Assembly (NCBI GenBank): GCA_036378175.1
Contig: DASUWY010000005.1
Coordinates: forward strand, 1-64,000
DNA length: 64,000 bases
Origin: Thermoleophilaceae bacterium
GTDB taxonomy: Bacteria > Actinomycetota > Thermoleophilia > Solirubrobacterales > Thermoleophilaceae
Direction: 5' to 3'
Positions 15,172 through 22,794 of this stretch are shown here, one piece after another (the stretch's first letter is position 1; every line of letters starts with the position of its first letter). A program made the translations under genes and the position numbers. The notes under the pieces are model-generated. The model searched no databases. It was not told the origin of the DNA and was given only the letters and a program-made list of their open reading frames with translations.

Positions 15172-16638
15172 CTAGGTGGGGACGCGTTTGCGGCGGTCGC
15201 GGGTGGCAGGTCGCAGGGTCGCAGGCGGCGGGCCGGTCAGCTCGACTCCGGCCGCGGCAGCCAGGTCTTCCAGTGAGGCCTGCAGGTCGTCCGCCAGGTC
15301 CGGGAGATCTGACATCGCGTCCCAGTCGCCCAGGAGGCCGAAGTTCATGCGGCCGTTGTAGCTCATGATCGCGATGCCGAGCGCCTGTCCCTTCGCGAGC
15401 GGCACCATCGGATAGATCTCGCGGAGCTCGCGGCCAAGGAGGTAGAGGGGGTACTGCGGCCCCGGCACGTTCGTCACGACCAGGTTGAAGAAGCGCTCGG
15501 TGGACACGAGGCGCGAACCCTGGGCCATCAGGGTGGGCGGGGCGAAGCCGGTGAGCTCGGTGAGAACCTGCGCGCCGATCGCCTGGCCGGAGCGCTTGAT
15601 GCCCTGCATCGCCGCGGCGATGGCCGCAAGGCGGCGCCGCGCGTCGAGCTCCGCCACGGGCAGCGGCGCCATCATCGCGGCCACACGGTTGCCGAGGCTC
15701 CCGCGCTCCTCGTCCAGGCGCACGCTCACGGGCACCATCGCCCGCAGCGGAACCCGCGGCTCCACGCCGCGCCGCCGCATGTGGCGGCCGAGCGCTCCCG
15801 CCACGGTGGCCAGCACAACGTCGTTCACCGTGCCGCCGAGCGAGTCCTTGATCGCCTTCACGTCACCGAGCGAGGCTCTCACCCACGCGAAGCGGCGGTG
15901 CGGGCCGATCCCCGTGTTGTACGGAGAGTGGGGCGGGGGCCGGAGGCCCGCCCACGCCAGCGCGCCGAGGCCCACCGCCTCCTCGCCGAGCTTCCCAATC
16001 ACGCGCCGCGGGCCGCGGAACAGGGCCCGCAGCGAGCGCGCGGCCTCGCGAGGCACTGTGGCCCGCTCTACCAGCGCCTCGGCCAGCAACTGGGCGCTCG
16101 AGGGCTCGGGCCTCGGACTCCAGTGCGACAGCATGTCCGGCGGCGCGGCGGGCTCGGGGGACGCATCGAAGAGCACGCTCACGATGTCCACGCCCGAGAT
16201 GCCGTCCACGAGCGCATGGTGGGTCTTGCTGAGAACCGCGAAGCGAGATCCCTCCGGCCCGGGCTCAACGCCCTCCACGAGCCACATCTCCCACAGCGGC
16301 TTGTCGCGGTCGAGCGGCTGTGAGAACACGCGCCCGGCAAGCGCGCGGAGCTGGTCCTCACTGCCGGGGCTCGGGAGCGAGGTGCGGCGGATGTGGTAAC
16401 GGAGGTTGAAGTGCGGGTCGTCTATCCAGCGCGGGCGGCCCTGCCCGAGCGGCACGAATGCCAGCTTCTGGCGATAGCGCGGCACCAGGTGAAGGCGCGC
16501 CTCGGTGGCCTCCATCAGCTCCTCGTACTCGGGCGGCTCACCGTCGAACAGCATCACCGCCGCCACGTGCATATGCGCGCCGCCGTTCTCCAGGTGGAGG
16601 AACGAAGAGTCGAGACCTGTGAGCCGCCCTTCGGCCAT
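15172..16638 (-). CDS. Wax ester synthase/diacylglycerol acyltransferase (WS/DGAT)
   Basis: A 488-residue acyltransferase of the bacterial WS/DGAT family, which makes triacylglycerol or wax esters from acyl-CoA for storage lipid. The catalytic HHxxxDG motif is HHALVDG at residues 140-146. The N-terminal LTGLDSSFLHLE and PRYRQKLAFVPL blocks, and the C-terminal LVVTNVPGPQYPLYLLG and IMSYNGRMNFGLLGDWD blocks, are family landmarks. The DUF1298-type C-terminal half is complete. The family is common in actinobacteria, often in many copies. ATG 16638 lies within CCATGG, back to back with the amidohydrolase on the other strand. Confidence 0.93.
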   Translation of the reverse strand: MAEGRLTGLDSSFLHLENGGAHMHVAAVMLFDGEPPEYEELMEATEARLHLVPRYRQKLAFVPLGQGRPRWIDDPHFNLRYHIRRTSLPSPGSEDQLRALAGRVFSQPLDRDKPLWEMWLVEGVEPGPEGSRFAVLSKTHHALVDGISGVDIVSVLFDASPEPAAPPDMLSHWSPRPEPSSAQLLAEALVERATVPREAARSLRALFRGPRRVIGKLGEEAVGLGALAWAGLRPPPHSPYNTGIGPHRRFAWVRASLGDVKAIKDSLGGTVNDVVLATVAGALGRHMRRRGVEPRVPLRAMVPVSVRLDEERGSLGNRVAAMMAPLPVAELDARRRLAAIAAAMQGIKRSGQAIGAQVLTELTGFAPPTLMAQGSRLVSTERFFNLVVTNVPGPQYPLYLLGRELREIYPMVPLAKGQALGIAIMSYNGRMNFGLLGDWDAMSDLPDLADDLQASLEDLAAAAGVELTGPPPATLRPATRDRRKRVPT

Positions 16639-16666
16639 GGCGCGCGCCTACTCTACGCTTCGCCGC

Positions 16667-17824
16667 GTGAATCCCCAAGAGCTCCTCCGCCCGTGGATGG
16701 ACGCGACGCTCGGCGAGCTTCGCGACGTCCCGCTGTTCGACGCGCACACGCACACCGGCTTCAACGACCCGGACGGCATGAAGGCGAGCCTCGAGGAGCT
16801 CACCGAGATGCTCGACTCGGTTGACGCCCGCGCGGTCTTCTTCACGATGCACGAGCCGGACGGCTACCGGGAGGCGAACGACCGGGTGCTCGCCGAGGCC
16901 GAACGGAGCGGCGGGAGACTCGTCCCTTTCTGCCGCGTGGACCCACACAGCGACGCTCCGGGCGAGGCGCGCCGCGCGCTCGACGCCGGCGCGCGCGGGA
17001 TCAAGCTGCACCCGCGCGCCGAGGAGTTCACGCTGGACCACCCGCAGGTGGGCGAGCTCTTCGCCATCGCCGAGGAGCGCGGCGTGCCGATGCTGATCCA
17101 CGCCGGGCGCGGGATCCCGGCGCTCGGCAAGCACGTGGTGCAGCACGCCGAGCGCCACCCGGGCACAAACGTGATCCTCGCCCACGCCGGCATTTGCGAT
17201 CTCGCCTGGATCTGGCGCAGCGCGCTCGAGCTGCCCAACCTCTTCTTCGACACCTCGTGGTGGAACCCGGCGGATCTGATCACGCTGTTCTCGCTCGTGC
17301 CGCCCGGGCAGATCCTCTACGGCAGCGACGCTCCCTACGGCCGCCCGGTGCTGAGCGTCACCCTGTGCGTGCGCACCGCGCTCCAGGCGGGCCTCGGCGA
17401 CGAGCAGCTGCGCTCCGTGCTCGGCGGGCAGATCGAGCGCCTGCTCGCGGGCGAGCCCGCGGAGGATCTCGGGCCGCCACCCGGCACGGCGATCACCGAG
17501 TCGGACCTGCTGCTCGAGCGCGTGGCGACGTCGCTCGTGTTCGCGATGGGCGGGGCCTTCGCCGGGATCGAGCAGCTCGCCGGGGAGGCGATCTCGCTGG
17601 CGCGGCTGGCGTGCGAGGTGGGAGACGAGGCCGAGGAGTCAGAGGTGTGCCGCTCGGTGCTCGCGGCCCTCGAGGTGATGGAGATGCTGGGCGGGACCTC
17701 CGAGCTGCGGCGCGGACAGCCCGCGCTCGCGGCCGTTCTCCTGGCGCTGTGCATCGCGCGGACGCCGAACGCGCCGCTCCCAGCGCCGCCCGCGGCGGCC
17801 GATGTGGCCGAACGCACCGCTTAA
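16667..17824 (+). CDS. Amidohydrolase-family metal-dependent hydrolase
   Basis: A 385-residue TIM-barrel hydrolase of the amidohydrolase-2 family. Metal and active-site motifs visible are LFDAHTHTGFNDPDG (HxH), IKLHPRAEEF, MLIHAGRG, VILAHAGICDLAW and ILYGSDAPYG with the terminal Asp. The last about 110 residues (from ATSLVFAMGGAFAGIEQLAG) are an all-helical extension not typical of the barrel. I chose GTG 16667 because it is closest to the conserved start. An in-frame ATG at 16637 would add ten residues and overlap the WS/DGAT start. The substrate is unknown. A strong terminator follows immediately. Confidence 0.82.
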   Translation: MNPQELLRPWMDATLGELRDVPLFDAHTHTGFNDPDGMKASLEELTEMLDSVDARAVFFTMHEPDGYREANDRVLAEAERSGGRLVPFCRVDPHSDAPGEARRALDAGARGIKLHPRAEEFTLDHPQVGELFAIAEERGVPMLIHAGRGIPALGKHVVQHAERHPGTNVILAHAGICDLAWIWRSALELPNLFFDTSWWNPADLITLFSLVPPGQILYGSDAPYGRPVLSVTLCVRTALQAGLGDEQLRSVLGGQIERLLAGEPAEDLGPPPGTAITESDLLLERVATSLVFAMGGAFAGIEQLAGEAISLARLACEVGDEAEESEVCRSVLAALEVMEMLGGTSELRRGQPALAAVLLALCIARTPNAPLPAPPAAADVAERTA

Positions 17825-17847
17825 AGGCTTAACAAAGAAGCCTTTTT
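17823..17847 (+). terminator. Rho-independent terminator after the amidohydrolase
   Basis: AAAGGCTT (17823-17830) pairs perfectly with AAGCCTTT (17838-17845) around a 7-base loop and runs straight into Ts. The left arm overlaps the TAA stop. This is one of the few textbook terminators in the window. Confidence 0.88.
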
Positions 17848-17848
17848 G

Positions 17849-17864
17849 TGTGATGCGGATCACA
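17849..17864. promoter_or_regulatory. CRP/FNR-type operator candidate
   Basis: TGTGA-TGCGGA-TCACA is an exact match to the classical CRP core TGTGA-N6-TCACA. It lies just after the terminator and about 220 bases ahead of the RlpA-like gene, before the structured leader, in the right place for promoter control. Actinobacterial CRP-like proteins recognise very similar palindromes. No CRP gene is in the window, so the regulator is inferred. Confidence 0.5.
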
Positions 17865-17940
17865 TACGCTCGCGGCAGTAGTGGGAACCCTCGGAACAGT
17901 TGTTTCGAACGGCCCGCGCCGTCTGCCTGCTTATTAGACA

Positions 17941-18050
17941 CCGCAGGTAGAGGGCAGGACCGCCTCTAACCCGGGCGCTAGGGGCCCGGGCTGGAACGGG
18001 GCGAATCCGACCGGATCTCCGGTCTTGCGCGCTGCGGCGCGCGCCTGCGG
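17941..18050 (+). ncRNA. Structured 5' leader of the RlpA-like gene, riboswitch candidate
   Basis: The 5' region folds by inspection into a multibranched RNA. CCGCAGG (17941-17947) closes with CCTGCGG (18044-18050). Inside lie AGAGG/CCTCT (17949-17953/17963-17967), CCCGGGC/GCCCGGG (17970-17976/17984-17990), GACCGG/CCGGTC (18009-18014/18019-18024) and GCGCGC/GCGCGC (18027-18032/18037-18042). Between them is the unpaired GGAACGGGGCGAATCC. In actinobacteria, cell-wall hydrolase and RlpA/NlpC genes are often preceded by the ydaO (c-di-AMP) riboswitch, and this segment recalls its 5' half. The usual CAGCTAACC segment is not seen, so the class assignment is weak. Confidence 0.45.
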
Positions 18051-18085
18051 CCATGCGCCGTGGGAAGGGCTGAGAAAGGGAATGA

Positions 18086-18796
18086 ATGCAGCTCGATACC
18101 GCTGCGCGAATGCGCAGTGTCGGCGTGGGTGCCATCGCATCCGGCACGGCCGCGATGGCCTCGGTGGGCATCGTGGCGGCTGCCACGCCGGCAAAGGCAG
18201 ATGCTCCGGCTCCGGCCTCTCCGCCGCAGCCGCTGCACGCCAACTTCAAGAGGAAGAACGTCCTTTACGGCGGGCGCGTGCCCGTGGCGGGCGTTCTGCT
18301 CACCGGGCAGGCGGGCCGCCGCGTCCTCCTGCAGGTGGACAAGGGCCACGGCTGGCACACGGTCGCCCGCACCCGGACGGGTGCGCGCGGCCGCTTCCAT
18401 GCGAGCTTCCGTCCGCACGGCCTCGGCCGTTACCGGATGAGGGTGCGGCTGGTGGGACCGGTGGCGGCGTCGTCGAGCACGACGCTGAATACGGCCGCGG
18501 TGCACACCCGAGGCAAGGTCACGGTCTACCGCCAGACGGTGGCGTCCTGGTACGGCCCGGGCTTCATGGGTGGCCGCACCGCCTGCGGCGGAACGCTCGG
18601 CGCCGGCACGCTCGGCGTGGCCAACAAGACGCTCCCCTGCGGGACGCGCGTGACATTCCACTACCACGGCCACACGGTTACGGCTCGCGTGGTGGACCGC
18701 GGTCCCTACGTGGCCGGGCGCGAGTGGGACCTCACGCCGGCGGTGAAGGCGCGGCTCCACTTCCCGTCCACCGGCACGGTCTGGTCGACGCGGTAG
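18086..18796 (+). CDS. Secreted RlpA-like double-psi beta-barrel protein
   Basis: A 236-residue exported protein. Residues 1-39 form a signal-like N-terminus ending ATPAKADAPA. Residues about 50-145 are an Ig-like beta region (GRVPVAGVLLTGQAGRRVLL). Residues about 152-232 are the RlpA-like DPBB domain with VASWYGPGFMGGRTACGG, LPCGTRVTFHYHG and VVDRGPYVAGREWDLTPA, including the conserved catalytic-type Asp of RlpA lytic transglycosylases. A cell-wall remodelling role is likely. ATG 18086 is preceded by AAAGGGA. It follows a structured leader and a CRP-like site, suggesting control by a small molecule. An in-frame internal ATG at residue 9 is a weaker choice. Confidence 0.85.
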   Translation: MQLDTAARMRSVGVGAIASGTAAMASVGIVAAATPAKADAPAPASPPQPLHANFKRKNVLYGGRVPVAGVLLTGQAGRRVLLQVDKGHGWHTVARTRTGARGRFHASFRPHGLGRYRMRVRLVGPVAASSSTTLNTAAVHTRGKVTVYRQTVASWYGPGFMGGRTACGGTLGAGTLGVANKTLPCGTRVTFHYHGHTVTARVVDRGPYVAGREWDLTPAVKARLHFPSTGTVWSTR

Positions 18797-18814
18797 ATCC
18801 CGCTTCCGCCGAGA

Positions 18815-18855
18815 TGGCAGATGCTGGCCGTGGATACCGCGGTCGGTGTCTGCCA
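18815..18855. repeat. 41-bp inverted-repeat element, copy 1
   Basis: The element begins TGGCAGA and ends TCTGCCA, 41 bases in all, with GGATACCG near the centre. The outer arms extend further, CGCCGA on the left against TCGGCG on the right, with two mismatched bases between the arms. It lies in the 228-base gap between the convergent RlpA-like gene and dinB. See also 18883-18923. Confidence 0.75.
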
Positions 18856-18882
18856 GTTCGGCGAGTGCGGCCCTGGAGGGGG

Positions 18883-18923
18883 TGGCAGATTCTGCCGTCG
18901 GTATCCGACTCCATTGTCTGCCA
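18883..18923. repeat. 41-bp inverted-repeat element, copy 2 (opposite orientation)
   Basis: Again exactly 41 bases from TGGCAGA to TCTGCCA. Its reverse complement shares the central GGATACCG and a TGG block with copy 1. It contains a small perfect hairpin, GTCGG-TAT-CCGAC. The two copies are 27 bases apart and head to head. The rest of the gap to 19024 shows no coding potential. Confidence 0.75.
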
Positions 18924-19024
18924 CATCGGGATCAGCCTTTATTGCTGCCGTAAACGCGCCAGGCGATGAGCGGTAGGCACGGTGTCGCCCACGACGGCGA
19001 GTTCTTCGCGGGCTTCGGTTTCTC

Positions 19025-20083
19025 TTAGACCGCGAGCTCCAGCTGCCCCGCCTCGGCGAGCGAGCGGCCCTCGTCGAGCCCGGCCACGCGCACGCCGAGT
19101 AGACGCACTGGGCGGGAGGGGTTGAAGTCCCGCAGGAGCTGCCGCGCGATGCCGAGCACGGTGCCGAGGTGGTTCGTGGGCTCGCTGATGCTCTTCGCGC
19201 GCGTGTGCGTGGAGAAGTCGTCGAGACGGACCTTGATGCCGATCGTGCGACCGGACTGCTCCTGCTTCACCAGCGTCTCGCACAGCTCCCGCGTGAGCTT
19301 CTCGAGTACGGGCTCGAGGGCAGCGAGGCCGCGGAGGTCCGTCTCGAAGGTGGTCTCGCGGGATTCCGACTTCGCGATCCGCACCGTCTCCACGTCGCGC
19401 TCGTCCTCGAAACGCGCGAGCCGGGCCAGGTGCGGGCCAAGCCGTCCTCCGAACATCTCGGCAAGCGCCGTGTCCGGCGTCTCGGCGAGCTGGCGGAGCG
19501 TTTCGATGCCTCGCTGCTTGAGCCGCTCCGCCGTCTTCGGCCCGATGCCGGGCACGAGTCCGGGCGGCTCGGGACCGAACCGCTCGAGCGCCATCTCCCG
19601 GCTCAGCACCACGAAACCGTCGGGCTTCTCCGCGTCAGACGCCATCTTCGCCACCAGCTTGTTGGGGCCGATGCCGATCGAGCAGCAGAGCCCGGTGCGT
19701 TCCTGTATCTCCGCCTTCACCCGGCGCGCGGCCGCCTTCGGGCGGTCGATGCCCGTGAGGTCGAGGTACGCCTCGTCGAGGCCGACGATCTCCACTCGCT
19801 CGATCTGCTCCCTCGGCACCGCCATCACCTCGCGCGAGCGCGCGCGGTAGTGCTCGAAGTCCGGGGGGATGAAGATCGCGTCGGGGCAGCGGCGCCGCGC
19901 CCACGCGGCGGGCGTGGCGGAGAACACGCCGAACCTTCGCGCCTCGTAGCTCGCCGTGGTGACGACGGCACGGGCGCCACTGCCCGCCACCACCACCGGC
20001 TTCCCGCGGAGCTCGGGCCTGCGCGCCAACTCAACGCTCACGTAGAACGCGTCCATGTCGAGATGCGCGATCACGCGCCCCAT
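19025..20083 (-). CDS. dinB: DNA polymerase IV (Y family)
   Basis: A 352-residue error-prone translesion polymerase. The catalytic palm has HLDMDAFYVSVELARRPEL at the N-terminus and GLDEAYLDLTG at residues about 103-113, with the metal-binding Asp and Glu intact. The TTASYEARRFGV and CCSIGIGPNKLVAKMASDAE blocks, the helix-hairpin-helix region PGIGPKTAERLKQRGIETL, and the little-finger domain ending RLLGVRVAGLDEG complete the family profile. No obvious C-terminal beta-clamp peptide is visible, the end being AGQLELAV, although QLEL is partly clamp-like. ATG 20083. No LexA box was recognised. Confidence 0.95.
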   Translation of the reverse strand: MGRVIAHLDMDAFYVSVELARRPELRGKPVVVAGSGARAVVTTASYEARRFGVFSATPAAWARRRCPDAIFIPPDFEHYRARSREVMAVPREQIERVEIVGLDEAYLDLTGIDRPKAAARRVKAEIQERTGLCCSIGIGPNKLVAKMASDAEKPDGFVVLSREMALERFGPEPPGLVPGIGPKTAERLKQRGIETLRQLAETPDTALAEMFGGRLGPHLARLARFEDERDVETVRIAKSESRETTFETDLRGLAALEPVLEKLTRELCETLVKQEQSGRTIGIKVRLDDFSTHTRAKSISEPTNHLGTVLGIARQLLRDFNPSRPVRLLGVRVAGLDEGRSLAEAGQLELAV

Positions 20084-20114
20084 GGAGCGAACGCTAGTTC
20101 GGAGACCGGATGCT

Positions 20115-20627
20115 TCAGCCGCGAGCCATGTCGTCGATCGCGACGGTGAGCGCGAGGATCAACGCCTCGTCCTCGCCAGGCCCGACCTCGATCCCGTAGC
20201 TGTCGCGCACGCGGAACCATTTCTTCGAGATGGTGGCGACCACGTCGCCGTCCCGTTTGATCTCGTACTCGTGCTGAAGGAAGTTGCCGCGCGCCTTCAG
20301 GTCCTCGCCGCCCTCCACATCGATGTCATAGCGGTCGCGAATCCCGACGAGGGCCTTGTGGACGGTGGCCAGCTTGTGGTCCCCGCGCTCCACGGTCATC
20401 TTGTCGCGGACGCTCAGCTTCTTCTCCTTGATCTTCGCGACCTCGCGCCCATCGCGGTCCTCGAGCACAAAGGTGTCGCGGATGCGCATCGCCTTCCCGT
20501 CCACCTTGTAGGCCTTGTCGCCCTGCTCGTCCTCGATCCAGAAGTCGTCGCCGATCGCGAGCAGCTTCTCGCGCATCTGGAAGCGGTGGCCGCCCGGGCC
20601 GTCGTCGCGGTGCCGTAGAAGTCCCAT
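20115..20627 (-). CDS. LURP-one-related (Tubby C-like) protein
   Basis: A 170-residue protein built of repeated beta hairpins, with the family rhythm RFQMREKLLAIGDDFWIED, KAYKVDGKAMRIRDTFVLED, EVAKIKEKKLSVRDKMTVER and VATISKKWFRVRDSYGIE. LURP-one-related proteins adopt a beta-barrel around a central helix, here ALILALTVAIDDMA at the C-terminus. They are phospholipid-scramblase-like in fold, and no enzymatic role is established in bacteria. It lies 31 bases upstream of dinB on the same strand. Function unknown. Confidence 0.85.
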   Translation of the reverse strand: MGLLRHRDDGPGGHRFQMREKLLAIGDDFWIEDEQGDKAYKVDGKAMRIRDTFVLEDRDGREVAKIKEKKLSVRDKMTVERGDHKLATVHKALVGIRDRYDIDVEGGEDLKARGNFLQHEYEIKRDGDVVATISKKWFRVRDSYGIEVGPGEDEALILALTVAIDDMARG

Positions 20628-20679
20628 GCCGGCGACGCTACGCCAGGGATCGGCGAGCTACCTCACCCGGAAGGGGTGA

Positions 20680-21363
20680 CTAGGTGCCCTGTCGCGCCGG
20701 CCGGATGAGGATCTCGTTGATCTCCACCGACGCGGGCTGGGTGAGGGCGAACATCACCGAGCGCGCCACGTCGTCGGCCGCGAGGGCGGTGTCCGGCGCG
20801 TTCTCGAAGAAGGGAGTATCCACCGCGCCAGGCTCGATCAACGTGACCCGGATGCCGCTGTCCGCCACCTCGGCGCGGAGCGAATGGCCCATCGCGGTGA
20901 CCGCGTGCTTCGTGGCCGAGTAGAGCGAGCCGGGAAGGTTCACCCGGCCGGCCACGGAGCTCGTGAGCAGGAAGTGCCCCGCGTTGCGCTCGCGAAAGTG
21001 GGGGAGGGTGGCGCGGATCGTGAGGGCGCAGCCATAGATGTTCGTGTCGATCATCGACCTCCAGTGCTCCACGCTCTCCTCGAGGAAGCCGCGCTTGGCG
21101 CCGAAGCCGGCGTTGGCGAACATGGCGTCCACCTGGCCGTACGCCTCGATGGCCGCGCGGACGAATTCACGCTGGTCGTCCCAGTCGGTCACGTCGAGGC
21201 GGATCGCGAGCGCGTTCGCCTCGCCGCCGAGGTCCTCGGCGAGGGCCTCGAGCTTGTCCACGGAGCGGGCGCCGAGCACCACCTGCCAGCCCGCCTTCAC
21301 CGCGGCGTGCGCGGTGGCGGCGCCTATTCCGGTGCTGGCGCCTGTGATCGCGAGGACGGGCAC
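20680..21363 (-). CDS. SDR-family oxidoreductase
   Basis: A 227-residue short-chain dehydrogenase. The Rossmann nucleotide loop ITGASTGIGAATAHA (residues about 6-20), the MFANAGFG motif, the catalytic Ser in LLTSSVAGR and the YxxxK motif LYSATKHAVTAMGHSL are all present. The Asp in AIRLDVTDWDD is consistent with the adenine pocket. This is the classical SDR type; the substrate cannot be inferred. The GTG start at 21363 gives PVLAITGAS. It is divergent from the lipocalin-like gene with 38 bases between starts. Confidence 0.88.
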   Translation of the reverse strand: MPVLAITGASTGIGAATAHAAVKAGWQVVLGARSVDKLEALAEDLGGEANALAIRLDVTDWDDQREFVRAAIEAYGQVDAMFANAGFGAKRGFLEESVEHWRSMIDTNIYGCALTIRATLPHFRERNAGHFLLTSSVAGRVNLPGSLYSATKHAVTAMGHSLRAEVADSGIRVTLIEPGAVDTPFFENAPDTALAADDVARSVMFALTQPASVEINEILIRPARQGT

Positions 21364-21401
21364 GGCGGCGGTTGTATCACGCCCGTTAGGCTGCGCGCCG
21401 G

Positions 21402-22382
21402 ATGGACGATCCGACTCGCGCCCGCTTCACCGACGTCCCCGCCACAGCCGGTCACTACGAGAGCTTCTACCTGCGCGCGGCGCATCCGTCGCAGCCGCTC
21501 GGCGTGTGGATCCGCTACACGGTGCACAAGCGGCCGAACGGGCAACCGAACGGCTCGCTGTGGTTCACGCTCTTCGACGGGAATGCGGACGCGCCGTGGG
21601 CGGTGAAGGTGACCGAGCCGGGCCTGCGGCTGCCCGACGGCGCGTTCATCGAGATCGCGAGCGCCACGTTCGGGCCGGGCGCGGTGAAGGGCTCCGCCGG
21701 GGAGGCCACCTGGGACCTTCGCTACACGAGCGACGCCGAGCCGCTCTTCCACCTCCCGCGCGGCTGGATGTACACCGCCAAGGTGCCGCGCACGAAGACG
21801 CTCAGCCCGCACCCCGCCGCTCTCTACAGCGGCACGGTGGCGGTGGGCGGGCGCACGATCGAGCTCGACCGCTGGCCGGGAATGGTCGGCCACAACTGGG
21901 GCGCCGAGCATGCTGAGCGCTGGGTGTGGATGCACGGCATCGGCTTCGACGGCAGGGGAGAGGACACGTGGATCGACGCCGCCGTGGGGCGCATCAAGCT
22001 CGGTCCGCTCACCACGCCCTGGATGGGCAACGGCGCGATCGCGATCGATGGCCGCCGCCACCGGCTGGGCGGGATCGAGAGGACGCGCTCGGTGCGCGTG
22101 ACCGAGCGGCCCACGCGGTGCGACTTCCTCCTGCCGGGCGAAGACGTGACCGTGCGCGGCACCGTGGGATCCGACGCGAAGAACTTCGTGGCCTGGGTGT
22201 ACGCCGACCCGGCCGGGCCCGAGCACAACACCGCGAACTGCTCGATCGCGGACATGGAGCTCACCGTGAGCCGCAAGGGCGAGCCGGACGTGGTGCTGAA
22301 CACGCGCGCGGGCGCGACCTATGAGCTCGGGATGCGCGAGACCGACCACGGGATCCCGGTTCAGCCGTTCCCCGATGGCTAG
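21402..22382 (+). CDS. Lipocalin-like protein of the CrtC/tocopherol cyclase type (putative)
   Basis: A 326-residue soluble beta-rich protein. The central block DRWPGMVGHNWGAEHAERWV and the earlier HLPRGWMYTAKVPRTKTLSP resemble the double-lipocalin family that includes hydroxyneurosporene/carotenoid hydratases (CrtC), AttH and tocopherol cyclase-like proteins. There the HNWG-type motif lies between the two barrels. I see no signal peptide. No carotenoid or quinone gene is adjacent, so the substrate is open. It is followed closely by msrB; the end of the gene contains an in-frame candidate start for that gene. The family assignment is by pattern and moderate. Confidence 0.55.
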   Translation: MDDPTRARFTDVPATAGHYESFYLRAAHPSQPLGVWIRYTVHKRPNGQPNGSLWFTLFDGNADAPWAVKVTEPGLRLPDGAFIEIASATFGPGAVKGSAGEATWDLRYTSDAEPLFHLPRGWMYTAKVPRTKTLSPHPAALYSGTVAVGGRTIELDRWPGMVGHNWGAEHAERWVWMHGIGFDGRGEDTWIDAAVGRIKLGPLTTPWMGNGAIAIDGRRHRLGGIERTRSVRVTERPTRCDFLLPGEDVTVRGTVGSDAKNFVAWVYADPAGPEHNTANCSIADMELTVSRKGEPDVVLNTRAGATYELGMRETDHGIPVQPFPDG

Positions 22383-22392
22383 CATCAAAGCC

Positions 22393-22794
22393 ATGGGCAC
22401 CAAGATCGAGAAGTCGGACGCGCAGTGGCGTGACGAGCTCACGCCCGAGCAGTACGAGGTGCTGCGGCGCAAGGGCACCGAGCCGCCGTTCACCGGCCGC
22501 GACGTGCACAGCAAGGAAGACGGCATGTACCGCTGCGCCGGCTGTGGCGCCGAGCTCTTCAGCTCTGACACCAAGTTCGAGTCCGGCACCGGATGGCCGA
22601 GCTTCTACGAGCCCGCCGCGAGCGCCAACATCGAGCTCGTGGAGGACCGCAGCCACGGCATGGTCCGCACCGAGGTGGTGTGCGGCACGTGTGGCGGCCA
22701 TCTCGGCCATCTCTTCCCGGATGGACCGGCGCCCACGGGCCAGCGCTACTGCATGAACTCGTGCGCGCTCGAGCTGGATACGAGCGCGAAGTAG
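22393..22794 (+). CDS. msrB: Peptide-methionine (R)-S-oxide reductase
   Basis: A 133-residue repair enzyme that reduces methionine-R-sulfoxide in proteins. The zinc-binding pairs CAGC and CGTC, the substrate loop FESGTGWPSFYEP and the end GPAPTGQRYCMNSCALEL with the catalytic Cys are all present. An additional Cys follows in NSCAL, where NSASL is usual. I chose ATG 22393 (MGTKIEKSD); ATG 22375, which overlaps the upstream stop, would add six residues. The gene overlaps the probable start of the next gene. Confidence 0.93.
   Translation: MGTKIEKSDAQWRDELTPEQYEVLRRKGTEPPFTGRDVHSKEDGMYRCAGCGAELFSSDTKFESGTGWPSFYEPAASANIELVEDRSHGMVRTEVVCGTCGGHLGHLFPDGPAPTGQRYCMNSCALELDTSAK

Noticed and set aside
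19740-19790. DinB GLDEAYLD instead of SVDEAYLD as a possible inactive site
   Set aside because: The metal-binding Asp and Glu are retained, so activity is expected.
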